Positions 1-4,705 of a DNA stretch of 8,419 nucleotides are shown here, in pieces. Source of the stretch: Pseudomonadota bacterium (GTDB lineage Bacteria > Pseudomonadota > Alphaproteobacteria > Rhizobiales > Segnochrobactraceae); assembly GCA_023442215.1 (NCBI GenBank), contig JAEZMP010000442.1, positions 1 through 8,419 of the forward strand, written 5' to 3'. The notes beneath the pieces were generated by a model that was not told the origin of the DNA, did not search any database, and saw only the letters and a program-made list of their open reading frames with translations. Every line of letters begins with the position of its first letter. Positions within the stretch are counted from its first letter, which is position 1. A program made the translations under genes and the position numbers.

Positions 1-94
1 CCGAGCCGACCTTCACGACGATGCGGCGGGCGGCCGTGATGCGCCGGGCCGGCGACGCGGCCGGCGCGGCGGCGCCGTCGGTCAGGGCCGCCAC
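1..94 (-). CDS. proB: Glutamate 5-kinase, N-terminal fragment (runs off the left edge)
   Basis: ProB phosphorylates glutamate with ATP, the first step of proline synthesis in the cytoplasm. Only the first 31 codons lie in the window. They read into A-R-R-I-V-V-K-V-G-S, which matches the start of the amino-acid-kinase fold (the family usually shows R-x-V-V-K-I/V-G-S at its phosphate-binding first strand). The start is a GTG at 94-92, inside the last codons of obgE, so the two genes overlap by 13 bases. A full GAGGAGG Shine-Dalgarno at 108-102, seven bases upstream, supports this start. About 23 residues, rich in Ala and Pro, precede the conserved strand, a little longer than in many ProB proteins. 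obgE followed by proB is, to my knowledge, common in rhizobia. The name rests on a short but characteristic motif plus context; other amino-acid kinases share the motif. Confidence 0.82.
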   Translation of the reverse strand, partial: MAALTDGAAAPAASPARRITAARRIVVKVGS

Positions 95-1125
95 GCTTCG
101 TCCTCCTCGGAGGGCACCGCGTTGACGTTGCCGCCGCGGCTGCCCTCGATGGTGCGCCACAACGCCCGGAGGGTGCGCTCCACGCCTTCCCCGCTCGCCG
201 ACGACATCGCCATCGGCCGGCTGCCGCAGGCCTTGCCGAGCGCGGCGAGCCGTTCGGCCCGAAGCTCCTCGTTGAGCGCGTCGACCTTGGTCAGCGCCAC
301 GATCTCCGGCTTCTCGTCGAGCCCGGCGCCATAGGCGGCGAGTTCGTCGCGCACCACGCGGTAGGCTTCCGCCACGTCGTCGCCGGTGCCGTCGACGAGA
401 TGCAGCAGCACCCGGCAGCGCTCGACATGGCCGAGGAAGCGGTGGCCGAGGCCGACGCCCTCGTGGGCGCCCTCGATCAGGCCGGGAATGTCGGCCATCA
501 CGAATTCGCGGCCGTCGACGCCGACGACGCCGAGATTGGGATGGAGCGTGGTGAAGGGATAGTCCGCGATCTTGGGCTTCGCGGCCGACACCGTCGCGAG
601 GAAGGTCGACTTGCCGGCATTGGGCAGGCCGAGGAGCCCGGCTTCCGCGATCAGCTTCAGCCGCAGCCAGATCCACTTCTCCTCGCCCGCGAGGCCGGGA
701 TTGGCCCGCCGCGGCGCCTGGTTGGTGGAGCTCTTGAAGTGCGCGTTGCCGAAGCCGCCGTTGCCGCCGCGCGCGAGGCACACCCGCTCGCCGACGCGCG
801 TCATGTCCGCGATGACGGTCTCGTTGTCCTCTTCGAGGATCTCGGTGCCGGCCGGCACCTTCAGCACCACGTCCGAGCCCTTCGGGCCGGAGCGGTTGCG
901 CCCCATGCCGTGGGTGCCGGTCTGGGCCTTGAAATGCTGCTGGTAGCGATAGTCGATCAGGGTGTTGAGGCCGTCGACGCACTCGACCCAGACATCGCCG
1001 CCGCGACCGCCGTCGCCGCCGTCCGGGCCGCCGAACTCGATGAACTTCTCGCGGCGGAACGACACGGCGCCTGCGCCGCCATCGCCCGAGCGAATATAAA
1101 CCTTGGCCTGATCGAGAAACTTCAT
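82..1125 (-). CDS. obgE: Obg-family GTPase involved in 50S assembly (CgtA/ObgE)
   Basis: Obg proteins are essential cytoplasmic GTPases that bind the 50S subunit during late assembly and link it to growth and stress signals. The 347-residue product shows both domains. Residues 1-158 form the glycine-rich Obg fold, with GDGGAGAVSFRREKF at 14-28 and GGPDGGDGGRGGDV at 32-45. The G domain follows: G1 GLPNAGKS (166-173), G2 region DYPFTTLHPNLG (188-199), G3 DIPG (212-215), G4 TKVD (279-282) and a G5-like SSAS (308-311). The C-terminus is a short acidic tail, as is usual in alphaproteobacteria, without a TGS domain. The start is the ATG at 1125-1123; the Shine-Dalgarno in front of it is weak. It lies 101 bases after the GNAT gene and probably belongs to the rplU transcript, though the hairpins in between could modulate this. 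Its 3' end overlaps proB. Confidence 0.97.
   Translation of the reverse strand: MKFLDQAKVYIRSGDGGAGAVSFRREKFIEFGGPDGGDGGRGGDVWVECVDGLNTLIDYRYQQHFKAQTGTHGMGRNRSGPKGSDVVLKVPAGTEILEEDNETVIADMTRVGERVCLARGGNGGFGNAHFKSSTNQAPRRANPGLAGEEKWIWLRLKLIAEAGLLGLPNAGKSTFLATVSAAKPKIADYPFTTLHPNLGVVGVDGREFVMADIPGLIEGAHEGVGLGHRFLGHVERCRVLLHLVDGTGDDVAEAYRVVRDELAAYGAGLDEKPEIVALTKVDALNEELRAERLAALGKACGSRPMAMSSASGEGVERTLRALWRTIEGSRGGNVNAVPSEEDEAWRP
102..108 (-). promoter_or_regulatory. Strong Shine-Dalgarno for proB, inside obgE
   Basis: On the minus strand GAGGAGG is followed by seven bases and then GTG. It lies within obgE codons for its Glu-Glu-Asp-Glu tail. It decides the proB start and suggests that proB is translated by its own ribosome loading as well as by coupling to obgE. 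Confidence 0.75.
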
Positions 1126-1188
1126 GATGTCACGGATCGCGCGGCGCGCCTCGGCGCTGCGCCCTTCAATGATGCTGTCGCGGATCGC
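1120..1188. repeat. Imperfect direct repeat spanning the obgE start
   Basis: On the plus strand, CTTCATGATGTCACGGATCGCG (1120-1141) recurs, with one substitution and four inserted bases, as CTTCAATGATGCTGTCGCGG followed by ATCGC (1164-1188). The first copy contains the obgE start codon (CAT at 1123-1125). The copies are 44 bases apart. Read on the minus strand, both copies are in the obgE frame, and an in-frame TGA stop lies just upstream. This looks like a small local duplication; a function is not evident. Confidence 0.5.
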
Positions 1189-1192
1189 TCAG

Positions 1193-1226
1193 GCACCGGG
1201 TTTCGTCACACTTTCCGGCCCGGTGC
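1193..1226. repeat. 8-bp perfect inverted repeat directly after the second GNAT gene
   Basis: GCACCGGG (1193-1200) and CCCGGTGC (1219-1226) are perfect reverse complements with an 18-base loop. On the minus strand the hairpin begins at the base after the TGA stop of the GNAT gene. No T-run follows it, so it is not a convincing rho-independent terminator. It could mark a processing or RNA-stability point between the GNAT genes and obgE. Confidence 0.5.
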
Positions 1227-1847
1227 TCAAGCGCCGACCTCGCGGAACCGCCCGCGCGTCAGCATGGTGTCGATATGCGCGACCTCGGCGCCGCGCGCAA
1301 GGCAGAACACGTGGGAGCGGCCGACGACCTCGAAGCCGAGCTTCGCCTGCACCGCGAGCGAGGCGGGGTTGTCGTGAAAGGCGCCGCTGCGAACCGCCTT
1401 CGCCGCGAGCGCCTCGAACGCGAAGGCGAGCACGCCCCGCCCGGCCTCCGTCGCGATGCCATGACCCCACCGGCTCCGCGCGATCCAGTATCCGAGTTCC
1501 GGCGCCGGCGCGAACAGCGACACCGGCGAGAACGACAGTCCGACGAGGCCGGCGAGGCCGTTCCCGTCCTCGATCACCAGATGCAGGCCGTGCCGGCCTT
1601 CGGCATCCGCCCGCGCGCCGGTGACGAAGCTCACCGCGTCCATCCGGCTGTAGGGCCACGGCACCCGGGCCAGCATGCGCACGATGTCGAAATCGGCGAG
1701 TTCGGCGGCGAACGCATCGATATCGCCGGCCGCGGGCGCCCGCAGGCGCAGCCGCGGCGTCTCGATCACGAGTTCGGGCCAGCCCTGTCCGTGCCAGGCA
1801 TAGTCCTCGCCGCGCCACGAGAGCCGGCCCGCCGACAGTTCGGTCAT
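1227..1847 (-). CDS. GNAT acetyltransferase, RimJ/RimL-like (second of a tandem pair)
   Basis: Predicted cytoplasmic acetyl-CoA-dependent N-acetyltransferase of 206 residues. Substrates in this family include protein N-termini (ribosomal S5 and L7/L12 for RimJ and RimL), antibiotics and small amines; the sequence does not say which. The N-terminal strand reads L-V-I-E-T-P-R-L-R-L-R (26-36), the usual RimL-type opening. The acetyl-CoA loop is R-W-G-H-G-I-A-T-E-A (126-135), followed by N160-P-A-S-L and K169-L-G-F (motif B). The ATG at 1847-1845 overlaps the previous gene's stop as ATGA, and a G-rich GGGGGAA sits just upstream, so translation is probably coupled. In-frame codons upstream of this ATG lie inside the other GNAT gene and give no recognisable protein. 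The position between rpmA and obgE hints at a ribosomal or translation-related substrate, but this is inference only. Confidence 0.88.
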   Translation of the reverse strand: MTELSAGRLSWRGEDYAWHGQGWPELVIETPRLRLRAPAAGDIDAFAAELADFDIVRMLARVPWPYSRMDAVSFVTGARADAEGRHGLHLVIEDGNGLAGLVGLSFSPVSLFAPAPELGYWIARSRWGHGIATEAGRGVLAFAFEALAAKAVRSGAFHDNPASLAVQAKLGFEVVGRSHVFCLARGAEVAHIDTMLTRGRFREVGA

Positions 1848-2488
1848 GGCCGTTCCCCCGTCTCGCGGACCGCCGGCGCATCCCCGCGCCGGGACTCGAT
1901 GCGCCACGAATAGCGGCCCCAAGCCTTGATGGCGCGCCAGCACTCGATATCGAGGCGATAGTGCTCCACCGAGATCATGCCGCCGAGCGCGCGCGAGCGC
2001 TTCAGGCCGTTGCCGGCCCACTGGAAGCCGCAGCGCGCCATCACCCGCCGCGCCGCCGCGTTGGTCGGCCGGCACGCGGCCCACACCGCCCGGGGGCGGC
2101 GCATCAGGAAGACGTGGTCGATCAGACCCTGGGCGGCTTCGGTGCCGTAGCCGTGCCCCCAGAACGGCTCGCCGATCCACGAGCCGATGTCCGGCTCGCC
2201 ATTGTCGTCGCGCAGCCCGTAGCCGACACCGCCGACGAGGCGGCCGCCATGCTCCCGCACCAGGAAAGCCGCCGCCCCCTCGCCGAGGGTCGCGCACTGG
2301 GCGATCCACGCCTCGGCGTCGGCGCGCCGGTAGGGGTGGGGCATCATCGAAAGGTTGGCGGCGATGCGCGGGTTGTCCGCAAGCGCCGTCAGTTCGTCCG
2401 CATCACCCGGCGCCGGCGTCATGAAACGCAGCCGCCGGGTAAACAGACTGCCTTCTTCGTCCTCTGAGCTATCGCGTTCGGCAAACAT
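1844..2488 (-). CDS. GNAT acetyltransferase, RimJ/RimL-like (first of a tandem pair)
   Basis: Second predicted acetyl-CoA-dependent acetyltransferase, 214 residues. The opening strand F-T-R-R-L-R-F (16-22) and acetyl-CoA loop F-W-G-H-G-Y-G-T-E-A (109-118) are typical, with motif B at P141-T-N-A-A-A-R-R-V and C153-G-F. The first 15 residues are acidic (D-S-S-E-D-E-E) and lie outside the fold. I chose the ATG at 2488-2486 because GAGAGAA lies about seven to eight bases upstream. A GTG at 2515-2513 would add nine residues, but it has no purine-rich site and abuts the base of a strong hairpin. The stop overlaps the next GNAT start as ATGA. The two GNATs share motif layout but differ clearly in sequence, so they are paralogous or independently recruited, not a recent duplication. 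Substrate unknown. Confidence 0.88.
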   Translation of the reverse strand: MFAERDSSEDEEGSLFTRRLRFMTPAPGDADELTALADNPRIAANLSMMPHPYRRADAEAWIAQCATLGEGAAAFLVREHGGRLVGGVGYGLRDDNGEPDIGSWIGEPFWGHGYGTEAAQGLIDHVFLMRRPRAVWAACRPTNAAARRVMARCGFQWAGNGLKRSRALGGMISVEHYRLDIECWRAIKAWGRYSWRIESRRGDAPAVRETGERP

Positions 2489-2514
2489 GGCGGGTTCTCT
2501 CAGTCCGAAATGCA

Positions 2515-2544
2515 CGAGGGGAGGCGGCTTCCCGTCTCCCCTCG
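2515..2544 (-). terminator. Terminator-like hairpin between rpmA and the GNAT genes
   Basis: The arms CGAGGGGAG (2515-2523) and CTCCCCTCG (2536-2544) pair perfectly over nine bases. Inside them a further CGG/CCG stem, after one mismatch on the minus-strand RNA, closes a four-base loop. On the minus strand the stem is followed by TGCATTTC, a weak T-run. It lies 67 bases after the rpmA stop. It may be a partial terminator that reduces readthrough from the two ribosomal protein genes into the acetyltransferases and obgE. I saw no clear promoter between it and rpmA. Confidence 0.5.
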
Positions 2545-2611
2545 GACTTTGGACCTGATCGTTCCGTGCCGGGTCAGACGAGACCGGCGCGGGAGAACCC
2601 TTGCCGGGTAA

Positions 2612-2881
2612 CTATTCGGCGGCCACCGTGTTCGGGACGACCGAGATATACGTGCGGCCATTGGCCTTGGCGCGGAAGGAAACGACACCTTCGGTCACGG
2701 CGAAGATCGTGTGATCGACGCCCATGCCGACGCCCTCGCCCGGATGCCATTGCGTGCCGCGCTGACGGCAGATGATGTTGCCGGAGACGACCTTCTCGCC
2801 GCCGAACTTCTTCACGCCGAGGCGGCGGCCAGCGGAGTCGCGACCGTTGCGGGACGAACCGCCTGCTTTTTTGTGAGCCAT
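2612..2881 (-). CDS. rpmA: 50S ribosomal protein bL27
   Basis: bL27 is a 50S protein whose N-terminal tail reaches the peptidyl-transferase centre. The 89-residue product begins M-A-H-K-K-A-G-G-S-S-R-N-G-R-D-S, the classic bL27 signature, directly from Met, with no cleavable Firmicutes-type leader. The G-V-K-K-F-G-G-E and G-T-x-x-H-P-G-x-x-V-G-M-G-x-D-H-T segments are also typical. Length is normal for the family. The ATG at 2881-2879 has GGAGAG upstream at good spacing. It follows rplU in the same transcript, 100 bases downstream; that spacer holds two palindromes. Confidence 0.98.
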   Translation of the reverse strand: MAHKKAGGSSRNGRDSAGRRLGVKKFGGEKVVSGNIICRQRGTQWHPGEGVGMGVDHTIFAVTEGVVSFRAKANGRTYISVVPNTVAAE

Positions 2882-2900
2882 GGGGCTCTCCTATCGCTAC

Positions 2901-2915
2901 CCGGTTCAGAACCGG
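2901..2915. repeat. Palindrome just upstream of rpmA
   Basis: CCGGTT (2901-2906) and AACCGG (2910-2915) are perfect reverse complements around a three-base centre. In the rplU-rpmA mRNA they would form a small 6-bp hairpin ending about 20 bases before the rpmA start, just ahead of its ribosome-binding site. Confidence 0.5.
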
Positions 2916-2939
2916 AGAATTTCAAACCTGGCCCGGCTT

Positions 2940-2953
2940 CCCGATCGATCGGG
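2940..2953. repeat. 14-bp perfect palindrome in the rplU-rpmA spacer
   Basis: CCCGATCGATCGGG is self-complementary over all 14 bases. As RNA it could fold into a 5-bp stem with a TCGA loop, about 29 bases after the rplU stop. Role unknown; it may be an mRNA processing or stability element. Confidence 0.45.
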
Positions 2954-2981
2954 GCGGACCTGACGAACGAACCGACGCCGC

Positions 2982-3296
2982 TCAGGCGGCGTTGATGCCG
3001 GTGATGCGAACGACCGTCTGGTGCTGACGGTGGCCGTTCTTCCGGCGGGAATTCTTGCGGCGGCGCTTCTTGAAGATCAGCACCTTGTCGTTGCGGGTCT
3101 GCTCGACCACCTCGGCGGTCACGGACGCGCCGGCCACGACGGGGGCGCCGACCTTGGTGCCGGCCTCGTCGCCAACCAGCAGCACTTCCGCGAACGTCAC
3201 GGTCTCGCCGGCGGCGGCTTCGAGCTTCTCGATCTTCAGCTTGTCGCCGGCGGCGACGCGGTACTGCTTACCGCCGGTCTTGATCACTGCGAACAT
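2982..3296 (-). CDS. rplU: 50S ribosomal protein bL21
   Basis: bL21 binds 23S rRNA in the 50S subunit. The 104-residue product starts M-F-A-V-I-K-T-G-G-K-Q-Y-R-V, the family signature, and has the basic R-N-D-K-V-L-I-F-K-K-R-R-R-K-N-S-R-R-K segment (68-86) and H-R-Q-x-x-T-V-V-R-I close to the end. Length fits bacterial bL21. The ATG at 3296-3294 has GAAGG at 3310-3306, nine bases upstream. It is the first gene of the rplU-rpmA unit and is preceded by an unusually long leader and a strong promoter, described separately. Confidence 0.98.
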   Translation of the reverse strand: MFAVIKTGGKQYRVAAGDKLKIEKLEAAAGETVTFAEVLLVGDEAGTKVGAPVVAGASVTAEVVEQTRNDKVLIFKKRRRKNSRRKNGHRQHQTVVRITGINAA

Positions 3297-3562
3297 CGCA
3301 TCACGCCTTCAGTCTTAGGCCCACGTCCGGCCCGGCGCCTCGGCGCTCCCGGTTCGTGTGCTCTGGTGCCGCGCCCTTCGGCGCCGCTGCGGCCGGACCG
3401 TCCCGGGCACGAAGGCCTGGATCGGCGGATGCACGAGGCGGGAGGGCCTCGCGACCGGCTGCGCTGCGGACTTTGGGATGGGACCGGCCCTGCGGTTTCC
3501 CGCCGGCGGCCCCGAAAGCCTCGGGCTGCGCGTTGGGCGGGAGATTCCCCGCCATTTCGAAC
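3297..3562 (-). promoter_or_regulatory. Long 5' leader of rplU with several candidate hairpins
   Basis: From the predicted start near 3562 to the rplU ATG there are about 266 bases with no recognisable gene. Hairpins visible by eye are GGCGGG/CCCGCC with a six-base loop (3536-3553), CCCGA/TCGGG with a five-base loop (3511-3525), GAGGC/GCCTC with a six-base loop (3435-3450) and GCGCC/GGCGC with a four-base loop (3371-3384). Leaders of this kind often carry autogenous control of ribosomal protein operons; that role is inference here. An open frame of about 84 codons spans the leader (3555-3301) but looks non-coding: its third positions are only about three-quarters G/C and it has no ribosome-binding site. 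Confidence 0.5.
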
Positions 3563-3590
3563 GCGCGGACTATAGTGATCGGTCCGCGCG
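3562..3590. promoter_or_regulatory. Perfect 9-bp dyad on the rplU promoter, operator candidate
   Basis: CGCGCGGAC (3562-3570) and GTCCGCGCG (3582-3590) are perfect reverse complements around an 11-base centre. Arm centres are 20 bases apart, two helical turns. The dyad fills the space from the end of the -35 box to the predicted start site and surrounds the -10 box, the place where a dimeric repressor would block RNA polymerase. No known operator sequence is recognised. Confidence 0.5.
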
Positions 3591-3596
3591 AGTCAA
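3569..3596 (-). promoter_or_regulatory. Sigma70-type promoter of rplU
   Basis: On the minus strand TTGACT (3596-3591) is followed by 16 bases and TATAGT (3574-3569), placing the start near 3562. The -35 box overlaps a GANTC site (3590-3594). It is the best promoter match in the window and lies directly after the hslO hairpin, as expected for the start of a new transcription unit. Confidence 0.68.
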
Positions 3597-3610
3597 TCGG
3601 AGATGCCGGC

Positions 3611-3645
3611 AAAACGACGGCGTGGCTCGCGCCTGCGGGCGAGCC
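3611..3645 (-). terminator. Candidate terminator after hslO
   Basis: GGCTCGC (3624-3630) and GCGAGCC (3639-3645) form a 7-bp stem with an eight-base loop. On the minus strand a TTTT run (3614-3611) follows nine bases after the stem, later than in a textbook terminator. It lies between the hslO stop and the rplU promoter, where the arg operon should end. In the remaining non-coding bases, 3597-3709, I see nothing else of note. Confidence 0.45.
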
Positions 3646-3709
3646 TGTCGGCGATCGTGCCGGCGGACACCGCGAGGGCCGACATCGCCGGCCGGGCGGC
3701 GGCTTCGCC

Positions 3710-4705
3710 TCAGACCTCGTCGGCGGAGAAGCGATAGACCGTCGAGCAGAACTCGCAGGTCACGATGATCTCGCCGTCGACCGTCATCTCCTCGCGTTCG
3801 TCCGGCGTGAAGCCGGCGAGCACGCCCTCCACCTTCTCCCGCGAGCAGCGGCAGCGGTCGAGCATGGTGCGCGGCTCGAACACCCGCGCGCCGCGCTCGT
3901 GGAACAGGCGCACCAGCAGCCTCTCCGGCGAGATTTCCGGATCGGTCAGCTCGTGGTCCTCGATGGTATCGACCAGCGAGCGCGCCTCGACCCAGGCATC
4001 GTCCTCCTCGCCACCGGCATCGGCGGCGGGATCGGCATCCTCCGCCTCTCCCGGCCGGTCGCCCGGATCGAGATCGCGATGGGCAATGCGCTCACCGGAT
4101 TCCGGCAGGAACTGCACCAGAAGTCCGCCGGCGCGCCACGCATGATGCGGCGCCTCGCCCGGCTGGCGGCTGATGACCTCGCCGACGGCGAGGCGCACGC
4201 GGGTCGGGATCTGTTCCGACTGGGCGAAATATTGGTGCGCGACCTCTTCGAGGCTCGCGCCGTCGAGCGCGACGATGCCCTGGTAGCGCTGGGTATGGGC
4301 GCCCTGGTCCACCGTCATCGCCAGATGGCCGTTGCCGAGCAGCGCCGCCGGTGTCGCGGCGGCACCGAGCGCCTCCACGGCGTCGCCGTCGAAGCGGGCA
4401 TAGGCGCGGACCCGGTCCGGCGTCTCGAAATCCACCACCAGCATGTCGACCGGGCCGTCGGTCGAGGTCTGCAGGGTGAAGCGGCCTTCGAACTTGAGCG
4501 CGGTGCCGAGCAGGCAGGTGAGCACGATCGCCTCGCCGAGCAGGCGCGAGACCGGCGCCGGGTAGGCGTGGCGGGCGAGGATCGAATCCACCACCGGCCC
4601 GAGCAGCGCGACCCGGCCGCGCACGTCGAGCCCCTCGACCGCGAACGGCAGCACGGAATCCGGCGGGGCCGGCTGCGGCTGGGGGATATTGGCGGGCGCG
4701 TTCAA
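3710..4705 (-). CDS. hslO: Hsp33, redox-regulated chaperone
   Basis: Hsp33 is a cytoplasmic holdase, inactive while its zinc is bound and activated when oxidants release the zinc and form disulfides. The 331-residue product has V-L-P-F-A-V-E-x-L-D-V-R-G-R (18-31), the Q-T-S-T-D-G-P motif (79-85), and the zinc cysteines C285-x-C287 and C317-x-x-C320 at the C-terminus, all four intact. An acidic stretch (about 211-236, rich in D and E) sits between the substrate-binding core and the linker. The start is inferred to be TTG at 4705-4703, overlapping the argF stop as TTGA. It is the only start codon in frame between the argF reading region and the conserved V-L-P-F strand other than the GTG of V18 itself. 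A G-rich patch lies about ten bases upstream; coupling to argF translation is likely. Third gene of the argD-argF unit. Confidence 0.93.
   Translation of the reverse strand: MNAPANIPQPQPAPPDSVLPFAVEGLDVRGRVALLGPVVDSILARHAYPAPVSRLLGEAIVLTCLLGTALKFEGRFTLQTSTDGPVDMLVVDFETPDRVRAYARFDGDAVEALGAAATPAALLGNGHLAMTVDQGAHTQRYQGIVALDGASLEEVAHQYFAQSEQIPTRVRLAVGEVISRQPGEAPHHAWRAGGLLVQFLPESGERIAHRDLDPGDRPGEAEDADPAADAGGEEDDAWVEARSLVDTIEDHELTDPEISPERLLVRLFHERGARVFEPRTMLDRCRCSREKVEGVLAGFTPDEREEMTVDGEIIVTCEFCSTVYRFSADEV

Noticed and set aside
400..1377. Long plus-strand open frame of 325 codons opposite obgE
   Set aside because: It is the antisense of a clear GTPase gene; its translation is low-complexity Ala/Arg/Asp with no family features, as expected from GC-rich third positions.
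2489..2515. GTG start at 2515 for the first GNAT gene
   Set aside because: It has no purine-rich site upstream and touches the base of the terminator-like hairpin, whereas the ATG at 2488 has GAGAGAA at proper spacing.
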